Positions 1-10,856 of a stretch of DNA of 64,000 nt are shown piece by piece. Every line of letters starts with the position of its first letter. Position 1 is the first letter of the stretch. A program made the translations under genes and the position numbers. This DNA is from Dinoroseobacter sp049800835. GTDB lineage: Bacteria; Pseudomonadota; Alphaproteobacteria; Rhodobacterales; Rhodobacteraceae. Where the stretch lies: the NCBI RefSeq assembly GCF_049800835.1, contig NZ_JBNAFU010000007.1, forward strand, positions 1 to 64,000. Reading direction: 5' to 3'. Below the pieces are notes generated by a model that ran no database searches, was not told the origin of the DNA, and saw nothing but the letters and a program-made list of their open reading frames with translations.

Positions 1-1911
<1,911 letters not shown>

Positions 1912-1936
1912 GGGGTTTGCCCATCTGACAAGGAAA

Positions 1937-1960
1937 AAGGCGCCGCTCGGCGCCTTTTTT
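1937..1960 (+). terminator. Intrinsic terminator of acs
   Basis: Perfect 8-bp stem (AAGGCGCC/GGCGCCTT) with a 4-nt loop, running into six T residues, 26 bp after the acs stop codon. This is a textbook rho-independent terminator on the + strand. The flanking A-run also makes it usable for the convergent DsrE-like gene on the other strand. Confidence 0.9.
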
Positions 1961-1983
1961 GCATGCGTGGAACCGGGCCCCGC

Positions 1984-2433
1984 TTATGGCTTGATGTAGG
2001 TGTACCCCTGCATCTGCAGATGGCTCAGTTCAGCTACACCGGAGGGGACGATGTCATCTTCGAACACCTCGAAAAGGTCGTCTTCATAAGAGATCTCCCG
2101 GCCCACAAGCGTGTTGTTGCAGACGTGAAACTGCGCGTTCTGCCCCCGCAGGTTCATCACCCGCTGTTGGACCTTGTCATTGTCCATCGCGCTGGCCAGC
2201 AGCCCGAGACCATTGCCATGCAGGACGACCTTGATGTCCATGTTCTCTGCGCCGACCGCGTTTATGTGGTTCTGAATATTGCGCATCGCGCCGATATAGG
2301 CGCGATCGTCTTCGCCGCCGTTGTAATTGATGTGATAGACCACCTTCTGCTTGGTGTAGCGGTCTTGGGCCGCAGCCATGGTGGTCACAGCGCACAGTGC
2401 GAGCGCCGCGACGACAGAGATCAGTTTCGACAT
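1984..2433 (-). CDS. Periplasmic DsrE/DsrF-like protein
   Basis: A 149-residue exported protein. The start at 2433 is chosen because GGAGGA lies just upstream and the translation opens with a clear Sec signal peptide (MSKLISVVAALALCAVTTMAAAQ, cleavage near residue 23); the frame is open further upstream but that extension is unlike coding sequence. The mature part (KVVYHINYNGGEDDRAY..., then a region with VVLHGNG and a late VCNNTL cysteine) resembles the DsrE/DsrF-like fold used in sulfur trafficking, in the exported single-domain form common in Proteobacteria. The substrate is unknown. It is convergent with acs and divergent from accB. Confidence 0.75.
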   Translation of the reverse strand: MSKLISVVAALALCAVTTMAAAQDRYTKQKVVYHINYNGGEDDRAYIGAMRNIQNHINAVGAENMDIKVVLHGNGLGLLASAMDNDKVQQRVMNLRGQNAQFHVCNNTLVGREISYEDDLFEVFEDDIVPSGVAELSHLQMQGYTYIKP

Positions 2434-2659
2434 GTTCTTCTCCTCCAGGGAACTGTCCGTACAAGGGCTGCACTGTGCCACCGAAAGCCGCCCCGAGGGG
2501 TCACAGCTGCGTGAGGATTGCGTCGCACTCGCGCAATGATCAGATGGTCTCAAATGCAGCGCTTTCCCTTTCATCCGCAGCGCGCGTCACGTATATGACA
2601 CCAACGGCGCAGGTTTCACGACCGGCTTACATAAGGACAGGCAATTGACCGAGGGCGGA

Positions 2660-3154
2660 ATGAGCAACAAGTCCCACGACGATGATGTGGCGTTCATCAA
2701 GGCGCTCGCAGAACTACTGCGGGCAAACGATCTGACCGAATTGCAGGTCAAACGGGACTACGGCGAAGACGACAGCCTGAACGTACGCGTGTCGCGCCAG
2801 ACGGTGGCTGCGCCGGTTCAGACGGCAGCACCGGCCCCTTTTGCCGCGCCAAGCGCACCTGTCGAGCTTGCCACGGCCCCGGCCGCCACCGCTGCACCCG
2901 CGAGCGATCCCGCACAGGACCCGAACGCCCTGACCTCTCCGATGGTGGGTACGGCCTATCTGCAGCCGGAACCCGGTGCCGCGGCATTTGTAAGCGTCGG
3001 TGATACCGTGGCAGAGGGTCAGACCGTGCTGATCATCGAAGCCATGAAGACGATGAACCAGATCCCCGCTCCGCGCGCGGGCAAGGTCAGCCGGATCTTC
3101 ATCGATGACGGTGCCCCGGTGGAATACGGCGCGCCGCTGATGATCATCGAATAA
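2660..3154 (+). CDS. accB: Biotin carboxyl carrier protein of acetyl-CoA carboxylase
   Basis: Carries the biotin that is carboxylated by AccC and then donates CO2 to acetyl-CoA, the first committed step of fatty acid synthesis. It is 164 residues long. The N-terminal helix (FIKALAELLRANDLTELQV) is typical of bacterial AccB. An Ala/Pro-rich linker follows at about residues 50-85, then the biotinyl domain with the attachment motif EAMKTMN, where the lysine is biotinylated (Thr replaces the more usual Met at the next position). A TTG at 2645 is in frame, but the ATG at 2660 with GAGGG upstream gives the expected N-terminus. It lies 14 bp before accC, and the two genes surely form an operon. Confidence 0.95.
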   Translation: MSNKSHDDDVAFIKALAELLRANDLTELQVKRDYGEDDSLNVRVSRQTVAAPVQTAAPAPFAAPSAPVELATAPAATAAPASDPAQDPNALTSPMVGTAYLQPEPGAAAFVSVGDTVAEGQTVLIIEAMKTMNQIPAPRAGKVSRIFIDDGAPVEYGAPLMIIE

Positions 3155-3168
3155 GCGCGGGATTGACC

Positions 3169-4515
3169 ATGTTCTCCAAGATTCTGATCGCGAACCGGGG
3201 CGAAATCGCGCTCCGGGTCATCCGCGCCTGCCGTGAACTCGGCATTTCTTCGGTGGCGGTCCATTCGACCGCTGACAGTGACGCAATGCACGTGCGCATG
3301 GCCGACGAAGCCGTGTGTATCGGCCCTGCCCCTGGTCCCCAAAGCTACTTGTCGATGCCCGCGATCATTTCTGCGTGCGAGATCACCGGGGCGGAGGCGA
3401 TCCATCCCGGCTATGGGTTCCTTTCGGAAAACGCGAACTTCGTCCAGATCGTCGAGGATCACGACCTGAAGTTCATCGGGCCCACCGCGGAACACATCCG
3501 GATCATGGGCGACAAGATCACCGCGAAGGAAACGATGAAATCCCTTGGCGTGCCCTGCGTGCCAGGGTCAGACGGCGGCGTCCCTGATTTGGAAACCGCA
3601 CGGAAGGTCGGCGAAGAAATCGGCTACCCCGTAATCATCAAAGCGACCGCCGGAGGCGGAGGGCGCGGCATGAAACTTGCCAAGACGGCTTCGGATCTGG
3701 ACGAGGCGTTTTCTACCGCGCGCGCTGAAGGCAAGGCGGCATTCGGCAACGACGAAGTCTACATCGAAAAGTATCTCGGGACGCCTCGGCATATAGAAAT
3801 TCAGGTCTTCGGCGACGGCAAGGGCCGCGCGGTACATCTGGGCGAGCGGGACTGTTCACTGCAACGTCGCCACCAGAAAGTCCTCGAAGAAGCGCCCGGC
3901 CCAGTGATCGACGCAGAAACCCGCGCCAGGATCGGCAAGGTCTGTGCGGACGCCGTGGCTTCGATCAACTATGCCGGTGCGGGTACCATCGAATTCCTTT
4001 ATGAAAACGGCGAGTTCTATTTCATCGAGATGAATACCCGATTGCAGGTCGAACACCCCGTGACAGAGGCCGTGTTCGGCGTTGACCTGGTGAAAGAGCA
4101 GATACGCGTCGCGGCGGGCTATCCGATGAAATTGAGCCAGGACAAGTTGACGTTGCGCGGCCATGCGATCGAGGTGCGGATCAACGCCGAAAAGCTGCCG
4201 AACTTCACCCCCTGCCCCGGAAAGATCACCACGTTTCACCAGCCCGGCGGCCTTGGTGTGCGTATCGACAGCGCGCTTTATACCGGGTACTCCATCCCGC
4301 CCTATTACGACAGTCTGATCGGCAAGCTGATTGTCGTTGCCCAGGATCGTCCGGCCGCTTTGTCACGCCTGAAACGCGCTCTGGATGAATTGATTGTGGA
4401 CGGCGTAGATACGACCCTGCCCCTGTTCCATGCCCTGTTGGAAGAAGACGCGGTGCAAACCGGCGACTACAACATTCACTGGCTAGAGAAGTGGCTGGAA
4501 ACGGCCGAGTTCTAG
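3169..4515 (+). CDS. accC: Biotin carboxylase subunit of acetyl-CoA carboxylase
   Basis: ATP-grasp enzyme that carboxylates biotin on AccB using bicarbonate and ATP. It has 448 residues, the standard length. The N-terminus MFSKILIANRGEIALRVIRA is diagnostic, followed by the glycine-rich ATP loop (GGGGRGMK), HIEIQVFGDG, and the metal/substrate segment EMNTRLQVEHPVTE. An in-frame TTG six bases upstream (3163) is possible, but the ATG matches the family. It is co-transcribed with accB. The accBC pair is followed by aat, an arrangement common in Rhodobacteraceae. Confidence 0.97.
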   Translation: MFSKILIANRGEIALRVIRACRELGISSVAVHSTADSDAMHVRMADEAVCIGPAPGPQSYLSMPAIISACEITGAEAIHPGYGFLSENANFVQIVEDHDLKFIGPTAEHIRIMGDKITAKETMKSLGVPCVPGSDGGVPDLETARKVGEEIGYPVIIKATAGGGGRGMKLAKTASDLDEAFSTARAEGKAAFGNDEVYIEKYLGTPRHIEIQVFGDGKGRAVHLGERDCSLQRRHQKVLEEAPGPVIDAETRARIGKVCADAVASINYAGAGTIEFLYENGEFYFIEMNTRLQVEHPVTEAVFGVDLVKEQIRVAAGYPMKLSQDKLTLRGHAIEVRINAEKLPNFTPCPGKITTFHQPGGLGVRIDSALYTGYSIPPYYDSLIGKLIVVAQDRPAALSRLKRALDELIVDGVDTTLPLFHALLEEDAVQTGDYNIHWLEKWLETAEF

Positions 4516-4612
4516 GCAGACGGATGTCAAACGGGTTTGCGCCAGGCCGCGTCTGATCTTTGACGTATACGGTATAGACCTTGGCCTGAGCCGTGGCTAG
4601 GCTGATGCGGAC

Positions 4613-5278
4613 ATGCCGCATGATATGTTCCCGCCAAGCTCCCCTCCGCTGACGCCAGAGCTTTTGTTGCGTGGCTACATGTCGGGCATTTTCCCAATGG
4701 CCGAAAGCCGCACCGACCCCGAGGTTTTCTGGGTGGACCCGAAGCGCCGCGGCATCCTTCCGCTGGACGGCGTGCATGTTTCGCGATCCTTGCGCAAGAC
4801 CATGCGCACCTGCAGTTACCGGCTGAGCCTCGACACGTCGTTCGCTGCGGTCGTGGACGGTTGCGCGGATCGTGACGAGACGTGGATCAATGCTGGCATC
4901 TACGACACCTATATCGATCTGCACCAAATGGGCTACGCCCACTCGATCGAGTTGTGGGAAGAAACCCATTTGGTCGGGGGGGTTTACGGAGTTGCAATCG
5001 CCGGAGCCTTTTTTGGCGAGAGCATGTTTTCCCGCAGTCCCGATGCCTCAAAGATCGCTTTGGTGTGCCTTGCAGCGCATTTGCGGACCTGCGGGTTTGC
5101 ACTGTTCGACACCCAATTCGTGACGCCACATCTGCACAGCATGGGGGCGCTCGAGATTTCCCGCGATGATTATCGCAGCCGGCTCAAGGACGCGCTTTCG
5201 GTCGAGGCGACTCTAGACCGGCAGCCACTGCCGGAGACGCCTGCCGCGTTTCTTGCTCCGCAAGGCCGCACCCCGTAA
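4613..5278 (+). CDS. aat: Leucyl/phenylalanyl-tRNA-protein transferase
   Basis: Transfers Leu or Phe from aminoacyl-tRNA to proteins with N-terminal Arg/Lys, marking them for ClpS/ClpAP degradation (bacterial N-end rule). It is 221 residues long, which is normal. The family hallmarks are clear: LLLRGYMSGIFPMAE, FWVDPKRRGILPLDG, the TWIN segment, and GGVYGVAIAGAFFGESMFSR. The last 95 bp overlap the convergent DUF2155 gene. Proteolysis genes clpP and clpX lie 3-5 kb downstream but in a separate unit. Confidence 0.95.
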   Translation: MPHDMFPPSSPPLTPELLLRGYMSGIFPMAESRTDPEVFWVDPKRRGILPLDGVHVSRSLRKTMRTCSYRLSLDTSFAAVVDGCADRDETWINAGIYDTYIDLHQMGYAHSIELWEETHLVGGVYGVAIAGAFFGESMFSRSPDASKIALVCLAAHLRTCGFALFDTQFVTPHLHSMGALEISRDDYRSRLKDALSVEATLDRQPLPETPAAFLAPQGRTP

Positions 5279-5738
5279 CCCATACATCGTACCGCGGATG
5301 ATCAAGCGCCATCAGCGCCGGGGAAGACGCAAGCATCCAACCTTGGAACAAAGCGGTCGAAACACGCGGGTCGACGATGCTTAGCCGGGCAAACGCATCG
5401 GCGGCCGGATTTTCGACCGGGTAACGGCACTCGTGCAATGCGATCTCCAGCCGACCCGCGACGGCCTTGTCGCCGACCGCGATCCTCATCTCCGATACCC
5501 GGCCCGTGGTCTTGTCAAGCACACGCACAGTGCCCGCGTCCGATTTCTCGGTGGTAACGCCCTGCTCGAATGTCTGGAACTCTTCATCGCGCAGGCGCAG
5601 TTCCCCGCCGAACCCGTCATCGGCCCCTCCGGGACTGGCGCGCTGCTCCAACTTTTCCAGCGGAGACACGACGATCCCGTCCTGCTGCGCGACCGCGGGC
5701 ACCGCCAGCGCAAGGGTCAGACCAAGGGCCCGGATCAT
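5184..5738 (-). CDS. DUF2155 domain protein, exported
   Basis: A 184-residue exported protein with a signal peptide (MIRALGLTLALAVPAVAQQ). The DUF2155 core lies at about residues 65-160: a segment on cofactor-like wording VRVLDKTTGRVSEM, then CRYPVENPAADAFARL and the end WMLASSPALMALDHPRYDVWVTGC, with a conserved pair of cysteines. The molecular role is unknown. Its ATG overlaps the mlaD stop by 4 bp, so it is translationally coupled to mlaD. The mlaD-DUF2155 linkage next to aat is a regular feature of Rhodobacteraceae and suggests an envelope role. Confidence 0.85.
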   Translation of the reverse strand: MIRALGLTLALAVPAVAQQDGIVVSPLEKLEQRASPGGADDGFGGELRLRDEEFQTFEQGVTTEKSDAGTVRVLDKTTGRVSEMRIAVGDKAVAGRLEIALHECRYPVENPAADAFARLSIVDPRVSTALFQGWMLASSPALMALDHPRYDVWVTGCGLAEQETRQASPAVAAGLESPRPKARP

Positions 5739-6187
5739 TCGTCGCTGCCGGACGCCGCCACGAAACTCATCAGCAGCGAGATCAGGCTGACAGAGCCCTG
5801 CGTGTCCAGAAACTCCCCCCCGGTTTCCATTGCGAATGGCGATCCGCCCGGCAGGATTTCGACGAAGTTGCCCCCCAGAAGCCCTTCGGAAGAGATGGCG
5901 ATCGCGCTGTCATCGGGCACTTCAACCGTGCCCGCCACGGTTATGGTCGTATCGGCCCGATAGGTTTCGGGATTAAGGCTCAGCCCGGTGACGGTACCGA
6001 CCTTGACCCCGGCAAGCCGGACGTCTGTGCCAATCCCGATACCGTCGGCACTTCGGAAGGACGCAACGAGGTCGTAGCCGCTGCCGCTGCGGGACATTCC
6101 CGTGGAGTTTGCAACAAACACGAGGAACCCGACCGCAATGGCCAGCACGGCCGCGCCGGTTACGACTTCGGTGGTATTTTGAGACAT
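5735..6187 (-). CDS. mlaD: Phospholipid transport protein MlaD (MCE family)
   Basis: Periplasmic, membrane-anchored substrate-binding subunit of the Mla lipid-transport system that keeps the outer membrane asymmetric. It has 150 residues: one N-terminal membrane anchor (about residues 9-28, VLAIAVGFLVFVANS) followed by a single MCE domain (about 36-115) with GTDVRLAGVKVGTVTGL and SEGLLGGNFVEILPGG. The MlaE and MlaF partners are not in the window. It overlaps the DUF2155 gene by 4 bp and lies 78 bp after the NDUFA12 gene on the same strand. Confidence 0.92.
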   Translation of the reverse strand: MSQNTTEVVTGAAVLAIAVGFLVFVANSTGMSRSGSGYDLVASFRSADGIGIGTDVRLAGVKVGTVTGLSLNPETYRADTTITVAGTVEVPDDSAIAISSEGLLGGNFVEILPGGSPFAMETGGEFLDTQGSVSLISLLMSFVAASGSDE

Positions 6188-6265
6188 GTGGCCCCCTGCC
6201 AGATGGTCTGCGAGATTTCGAACTTCGGCGTGAGAGACCGCCTTTGCCCGTAATCTAAGGCAGGA

Positions 6266-6640
6266 TCATTCGGGTTGCCATGCCTCATAGTCGGAGCGCT
6301 CAACAGGTTTTGCGCGCCGCAGCGAACCGGCCGGGGCATAGGCCAAGGGCGTGCCGGTCAGGTTTTCTTCGTGCGGTTTTTCCCATGCCTTGCGGGGCAC
6401 GGGATTTTCCTCGGGTGTCTCTTTCCAGGTGTGATGCAACCAGCCGTGCCATTCCGGTGACACCCGGCTGGCTTCGACCTCGCCGTTATAAATCACCCAA
6501 CGGCGCTTTCCGTCCCTGGATTGATAGAAAACGTTGCCCGCGTCATCCTCGCCGACCTTTTCGCCGTTGCGGTTGGTCCAAAGCCGCATGCCGAGGGTTT
6601 CGGCATTCCACCAGGTGATCAGCTGCAAGAGAAACTTCAT
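6266..6640 (-). CDS. NADH:ubiquinone oxidoreductase subunit NDUFA12 family
   Basis: A 124-residue homologue of the mitochondrial complex I accessory subunit NDUFA12 (B17.2), which in Alphaproteobacteria is a supernumerary complex I subunit. The core reads WWNAETLGMRLWTNRNGEKVG, then RRWVIYNGEVEASRVSPEWHGWLHH, which is strongly conserved across the family. The start at 6640 is set by GGAGG immediately upstream. It is probably the first gene of the NDUFA12-mlaD-DUF2155 unit. The nuo operon itself is not in the window. Confidence 0.93.
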   Translation of the reverse strand: MKFLLQLITWWNAETLGMRLWTNRNGEKVGEDDAGNVFYQSRDGKRRWVIYNGEVEASRVSPEWHGWLHHTWKETPEENPVPRKAWEKPHEENLTGTPLAYAPAGSLRRAKPVERSDYEAWQPE

Positions 6641-6803
6641 TTTGAACCTCCGGTCCGGTTGCAGATGATATGACGGATTGCGCCCCTGCCGTCCAGCGAC
6701 ATGCGGACGCGGGGCGGCTCGTGGGCGACGGGTGTCGGGGCTATCTGCCCTCACGGCCCTTGCGAGGCCTCTCCCGAGAGTATTCGCAGCCTTGAACGAG
6801 AGA

Positions 6804-8027
6804 TCAGGCGGCCTTCAGACCCTTTACGGCGCCCAACAACTGCGGGATCTTGTCCTTGAACTTGAAGAACCCGGCGGTGGCATGCGGCCAGGCCTGCAAG
6901 TCCCATTCTCGCAGAACCGGAATGATTGCCAGCTCAGGCGCGGCCTGACGGACCTCTGCGATCACGTCGGCCGCCGGTCCGGTGGGTGTGTAGGGCATCA
7001 CGATCTGGGAGAGGGCTTGAGCATTTGCCCAGTCGACCACGCCCTGAGCGGTGCGCAGTACAGGCAGGTCGCCGCCCAGGCGGTCGGCATAGCGATCCGC
7101 AGTATCGGCAATCGCACCGTCGACGAACGCGGTTACGGTCTGCGAGACATGCAAGGGGGAACGGTTGGCCGTCGCACCCAGAAAAGCCGCCGCTTGCGGC
7201 TCCACCCCCGCAGCAAAAAGATACCCCGGCGACAGGTCATCTTCGCTGATCAGCAGTCCGAGCGGCAGGGATCTGTCCCAATGGGATTGGCGCGGCGGGT
7301 CCATGCGCGGCGGATGCGGAGGCCCGGTCAGAGGCTCCGGGTTTGGGGTCAGCTGGTGCAGGGGGCGATGGCGCCCGTCGGTAAACTTGGATATGTTGGA
7401 GGCCCGCGCGACGTAATTCTTGCCGTGGGTTTGCAAACCCGCCACCCATCGCCAACTCAGGGTATTTGAGGCCGCATCGCCGTCCAGCAGGTGACGCAGA
7501 AAGAAGTCCGCCCCGAGCTCCCACGGCAACCGCAAGGTGAATATCCAGATCGAGGCGAACCACATGCGCGCGTGATTGTGCATGTACCCTGTCTCGACCA
7601 GTTCGTGCGCCCAGGCGTTGAAGGCATCAATATCTGTCTCGCCACGGCACGCATCTTCCCACGCGCTGCGCAAGCCGGCCTCGGTGTGCACACGGTCGAG
7701 CGCTGCATTCAGGTCGGCCTTGTAAGTCGTCCAGACCGAAGGGCGCATCTCCAGCCAGCCTTTCCAATACGTGCGCCAGAACACCTCCTGAACGAACTTC
7801 GACGCCGTACCGGGTGAATGCCGACCCAGCACTGCTCGCAGCACCTCCTCCTCGGTCAGCAACCGGTGCCGAATATACGGTGACAGAGTAGAGACATGGG
7901 GATGACCCTTGTCGGCATAGTCGTAGTTGCGCAGACGGGTATAGTCGGCACCCGCTGCGGGGACGAACGCCTGTAACCGGCGCAGGCCTTCGGATCGGGT
8001 GGGATCAATTCTAAGTGGGTACGTCAT
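6804..8027 (-). CDS. Photolyase/cryptochrome-like FAD protein with permuted domain order
   Basis: A 407-residue flavoprotein. Residues about 15-240 match the FAD-binding helical domain of photolyases: STLSPYIRHRLL, FVQEVFWRTYWKGW, then TGYMHNHARMWFAS and DGDAASNTLSWRWVAGLQ followed by NISKFTDGR. The usual N-terminal alpha/beta antenna domain is missing in front. Instead the C-terminal 150 residues read like that Rossmann domain: a first strand LPLGLLISEDDLSPG, helix/strand alternation, SQIVMPYTPTGPAADV, and a final WDLQAWPHATAGFFKFK like the end of an antenna domain. This suggests a circular permutation. DNA repair or light-sensing cannot be decided from sequence. The start at 8027 is preferred over an upstream in-frame ATG at 8075. 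Confidence 0.8.
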   Translation of the reverse strand: MTYPLRIDPTRSEGLRRLQAFVPAAGADYTRLRNYDYADKGHPHVSTLSPYIRHRLLTEEEVLRAVLGRHSPGTASKFVQEVFWRTYWKGWLEMRPSVWTTYKADLNAALDRVHTEAGLRSAWEDACRGETDIDAFNAWAHELVETGYMHNHARMWFASIWIFTLRLPWELGADFFLRHLLDGDAASNTLSWRWVAGLQTHGKNYVARASNISKFTDGRHRPLHQLTPNPEPLTGPPHPPRMDPPRQSHWDRSLPLGLLISEDDLSPGYLFAAGVEPQAAAFLGATANRSPLHVSQTVTAFVDGAIADTADRYADRLGGDLPVLRTAQGVVDWANAQALSQIVMPYTPTGPAADVIAEVRQAAPELAIIPVLREWDLQAWPHATAGFFKFKDKIPQLLGAVKGLKAA

Positions 8028-8170
8028 AGCCCCGGAAACTAGCGCCGCGTCCGATGGGTCAAGCCTCCGCCGCAAGATGTTGCGTTGCCCCTTGTAGCTC
8101 CCTGAACGCAGACCTAAGATTCAGGGGACATTTCGACGTGAAGTCATCCCACCTATCGAGGCAGAAGCAC

Positions 8171-8800
8171 ATGCAAGACCCAGTCGACACCTATATGAAC
8201 CTTGTTCCGATGGTGGTCGAACAGACCAGCCGCGGCGAGCGCGCTTACGATATTTTCTCCCGGCTGTTGAAGGAACGGATCATTTTCGTGAACGGTCCCG
8301 TACACGACGGCATGAGCCAGCTGATCGTTGCGCAGCTTCTGCACCTTGAGGCAGAAAACCCGAGCAAGGAAATTTCGATGTATATCAACAGCCCGGGCGG
8401 CGTGGTGACCTCCGGCCTGTCGATCTACGACACCATGCAGTACATCAAACCCAAGGTGTCCACGCTGTGCGTCGGGCAAGCGGCGTCCATGGGGTCGCTG
8501 CTGCTGACGGCGGGCGAGAAAGGCATGCGCTACTCACTTCCCAACAGCCGGATCATGGTGCACCAACCCTCCGGCGGGTATCAGGGACAGGCAACGGATA
8601 TCATGATCCACGCGCAGGAAACCCAGAAGCTGAAGGACCGGCTGAACTCCATCTACGTCAAGCATACCGGACAGACCATGAAGAAGGTCGTCGATGCTCT
8701 GGAACGGGACAACTTCATGGATGCCGAGCAGGCCAAAGACTGGGGCCTGATCGACGAGATCGTGGAAAGCCGCGCAACCGACGACGAAAGCGCAAAGTGA
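8171..8800 (+). CDS. clpP: ATP-dependent Clp protease proteolytic subunit
   Basis: Serine protease that forms the 14-mer chamber fed by ClpX or ClpA. It has 209 residues. The catalytic triad is visible: Ser106 in GQAASMGS, His131 in MVHQPSGG, and Asp180 in ERDNFM. YINSPGGVVTSGL forms the oxyanion-strand region. The start at 8171 has a GAGG-like site upstream and gives the usual N-terminus. clpX follows 234 bp later on the same strand, the classic order. Confidence 0.97.
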   Translation: MQDPVDTYMNLVPMVVEQTSRGERAYDIFSRLLKERIIFVNGPVHDGMSQLIVAQLLHLEAENPSKEISMYINSPGGVVTSGLSIYDTMQYIKPKVSTLCVGQAASMGSLLLTAGEKGMRYSLPNSRIMVHQPSGGYQGQATDIMIHAQETQKLKDRLNSIYVKHTGQTMKKVVDALERDNFMDAEQAKDWGLIDEIVESRATDDESAK

Positions 8801-9034
8801 CGACCATCGGCCGGAGCACGTCCCGTGTTCCGGCCAGCCCTGCACGTAAGCCGCGCGCTTTGCCCGTAAACCGCGCCCCGCGTTAACCAAAACGCGACAT
8901 ATCAACCGGCATTTTGGCATTGTGCCCCGAAATCGGCTGCCATAGCATAATGTGAAAGCGCAGCCCTGCCCGGCCCCAAGTCCTGTCGCGATCCAGCCAT
9001 GGTCGTGCGGGGTGAGCAACCGACGAGGTATCCG

Positions 9035-10294
9035 ATGGCGAACAACTCCGGCGACAGCAAGAACACCCTTTACTGCTCGTTCTGCGGAAAAAGCCAGCAT
9101 GAGGTCCGCAAACTGATCGCCGGTCCGACGGTGTTCATCTGTGACGAATGCGTCGAACTTTGCATGGATATCATCCGCGAAGAGACAAAGTCAGCCGGGC
9201 TGAAATCCTCCGAAGGCGTCCCCTCCCCACGCGAAATTTGCCAGGTGCTGGATGACTACGTGATCGGTCAAGCCCATGCCAAGCGTGTGCTGTCTGTTGC
9301 CGTGCACAACCACTACAAGCGCCTCAACCATGCCGGTAAGTCAGATATCGAACTGGCAAAGTCGAACATCCTGCTCATCGGCCCCACCGGTTGCGGCAAG
9401 ACACTGCTGGCCCAGACATTGGCCCGGATCCTTGACGTTCCGTTCACCATGGCGGACGCGACGACCCTGACCGAGGCCGGGTATGTCGGCGAAGACGTTG
9501 AAAACATTATCCTAAAGCTCCTGCAAGCGTCCGAATATAATGTCGAGCGCGCGCAGCGCGGGATCGTCTACATCGACGAGGTCGACAAAATCACGCGCAA
9601 GTCCGACAACCCGTCGATCACCCGTGATGTCTCCGGCGAAGGCGTTCAGCAAGCTCTGCTCAAGATCATGGAAGGCACGGTCGCGTCCGTGCCGCCGCAA
9701 GGGGGCCGAAAGCATCCACAGCAGGAATTCCTGCAAGTGGACACGACGAACATCCTGTTCATCTGCGGCGGCGCTTTTGCCGGGCTTGAGAAGATCATCG
9801 CACAACGCGGAAAAGGGTCCGCCATGGGCTTCGGCGCGGACGTGCGGGACAATGACGACCGCGGCGTGGGCGAGATGTTCGGCGAACTGGAACCCGAAGA
9901 TCTGCTGAAGTTCGGTCTGATCCCGGAATTCGTCGGGCGGTTGCCGGTTATCGCAACCCTCACCGATCTGGACGAAGAGGCGCTGGTCACCATTCTGACC
10001 CAACCCAAGAACGCGTTGGTCAAACAGTACCAGCGTCTGTTCGAACTGGAGGATGCGCAGTTGTCCTTCACTGACGACGCGATGAAGGCCGTGGCCTCCC
10101 GCGCAATCGAGCGCAAGACCGGCGCGCGGGGCCTGCGCTCCATCCTCGAAGACATCCTGCTGGACACGATGTTCGACCTGCCGAGCCTCGACAATGTCGA
10201 CGAGGTTGTCGTCAACGAAGAGGTCGTCTCCGGCGATGCGAAACCGTTGCTGATCTATGCCGAGCGCAAGGACGAACCGGCAACGGTCGGGTAG
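9035..10294 (+). CDS. clpX: Clp protease ATPase subunit ClpX
   Basis: AAA+ unfoldase that recognises substrates and threads them into ClpP. It has 419 residues. The N-terminal zinc-binding domain has CSFC at 14-17 and CDEC at 36-39. Walker A is GPTGCGKT (about 116-123), the pore loop is in AGYVGEDVE, Walker B is IVYIDEVDKI, and the C-terminal sensor segment is GARGLRSI. GAGG sits upstream of the ATG at 9035. A long inverted repeat follows the stop. Confidence 0.97.
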   Translation: MANNSGDSKNTLYCSFCGKSQHEVRKLIAGPTVFICDECVELCMDIIREETKSAGLKSSEGVPSPREICQVLDDYVIGQAHAKRVLSVAVHNHYKRLNHAGKSDIELAKSNILLIGPTGCGKTLLAQTLARILDVPFTMADATTLTEAGYVGEDVENIILKLLQASEYNVERAQRGIVYIDEVDKITRKSDNPSITRDVSGEGVQQALLKIMEGTVASVPPQGGRKHPQQEFLQVDTTNILFICGGAFAGLEKIIAQRGKGSAMGFGADVRDNDDRGVGEMFGELEPEDLLKFGLIPEFVGRLPVIATLTDLDEEALVTILTQPKNALVKQYQRLFELEDAQLSFTDDAMKAVASRAIERKTGARGLRSILEDILLDTMFDLPSLDNVDEVVVNEEVVSGDAKPLLIYAERKDEPATVG

Positions 10295-10327
10295 ACCTTC
10301 GCAGCCTGCACGACATCACAACCGCTA

Positions 10328-10351
10328 AGCGGCGCGCTATTTCGCGCCGCT
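10328..10351. terminator. Hairpin between clpX and ridA-like gene
   Basis: Perfect 9-bp stem AGCGGCGCG/CGCGCCGCT with a 6-nt loop, 33 bp after the clpX stop and 18 bp before the end of the convergent RidA-like gene. There is no clean U-tract on either strand, so it may be a shared weak terminator or an mRNA 3'-end stabiliser. Confidence 0.5.
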
Positions 10352-10368
10352 GCACTTTGAGTTCTGCC

Positions 10369-10758
10369 TTAAGCCTGAGCGGCAAGCGCCTCGATTTCCA
10401 CAAGAAATTCCGGTCGCGTGAACCCTGATACGATCATCAAGGTTGATGCCGGCAAATGCGCTGCACCCGCAAGCCACGCATCCCGCGCAGCCATGTAGCC
10501 AGTCATGTGCGATCTGTCCGTCACGTACGCATTGATGCGCACGACATCCGACCGCCCCATGCCCGCCTCTGCCAGTACCGCGTCAAGATTGGCAAAACAC
10601 AGCGCAGCCTGCGCTTCAGCGGTCTCTGGCGCCATGTCGTCCGCGCCGACCCCCAATTGCCCCGAGCACACGACCCAACGCGCCCCCGCGGGGACTTCGA
10701 CACCGTGCGCATAGTTCGCGAAGGGCGGGCGGATACTGGAGGGGATAAGGGACTTCAC
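10369..10758 (-). CDS. RidA/YjgF-family protein
   Basis: A 129-residue member of the RidA (YjgF/UK114) family. These are small trimeric proteins that in the best-known subgroup hydrolyse reactive enamine/imine intermediates. Conserved parts are VVCSGQLGVGAD, the AQAALCFANLDAVLAEAG helix, VVRINAYVTDR, and the end RPEFLVEIEALA. The arginine before the PEFLVEIEA end is in the position that binds carboxylates in deaminase-active members. The subgroup is uncertain. The gene is divergent from the large catabolic cluster starting at 10999, and the 240-bp AT-richer gap between them probably contains promoters for both. Confidence 0.88.
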   Translation of the reverse strand: MKSLIPSSIRPPFANYAHGVEVPAGARWVVCSGQLGVGADDMAPETAEAQAALCFANLDAVLAEAGMGRSDVVRINAYVTDRSHMTGYMAARDAWLAGAAHLPASTLMIVSGFTRPEFLVEIEALAAQA

Positions 10759-10856
10759 TGCGTTTCCTTTGCCTTCGACTCGCCGTAACAGGTTGCCAAA
10801 TCACCGTCTCACAGACCAGACGGGTTCGTGTTAGCTGTTTTCTTTTCGCTCAAATT

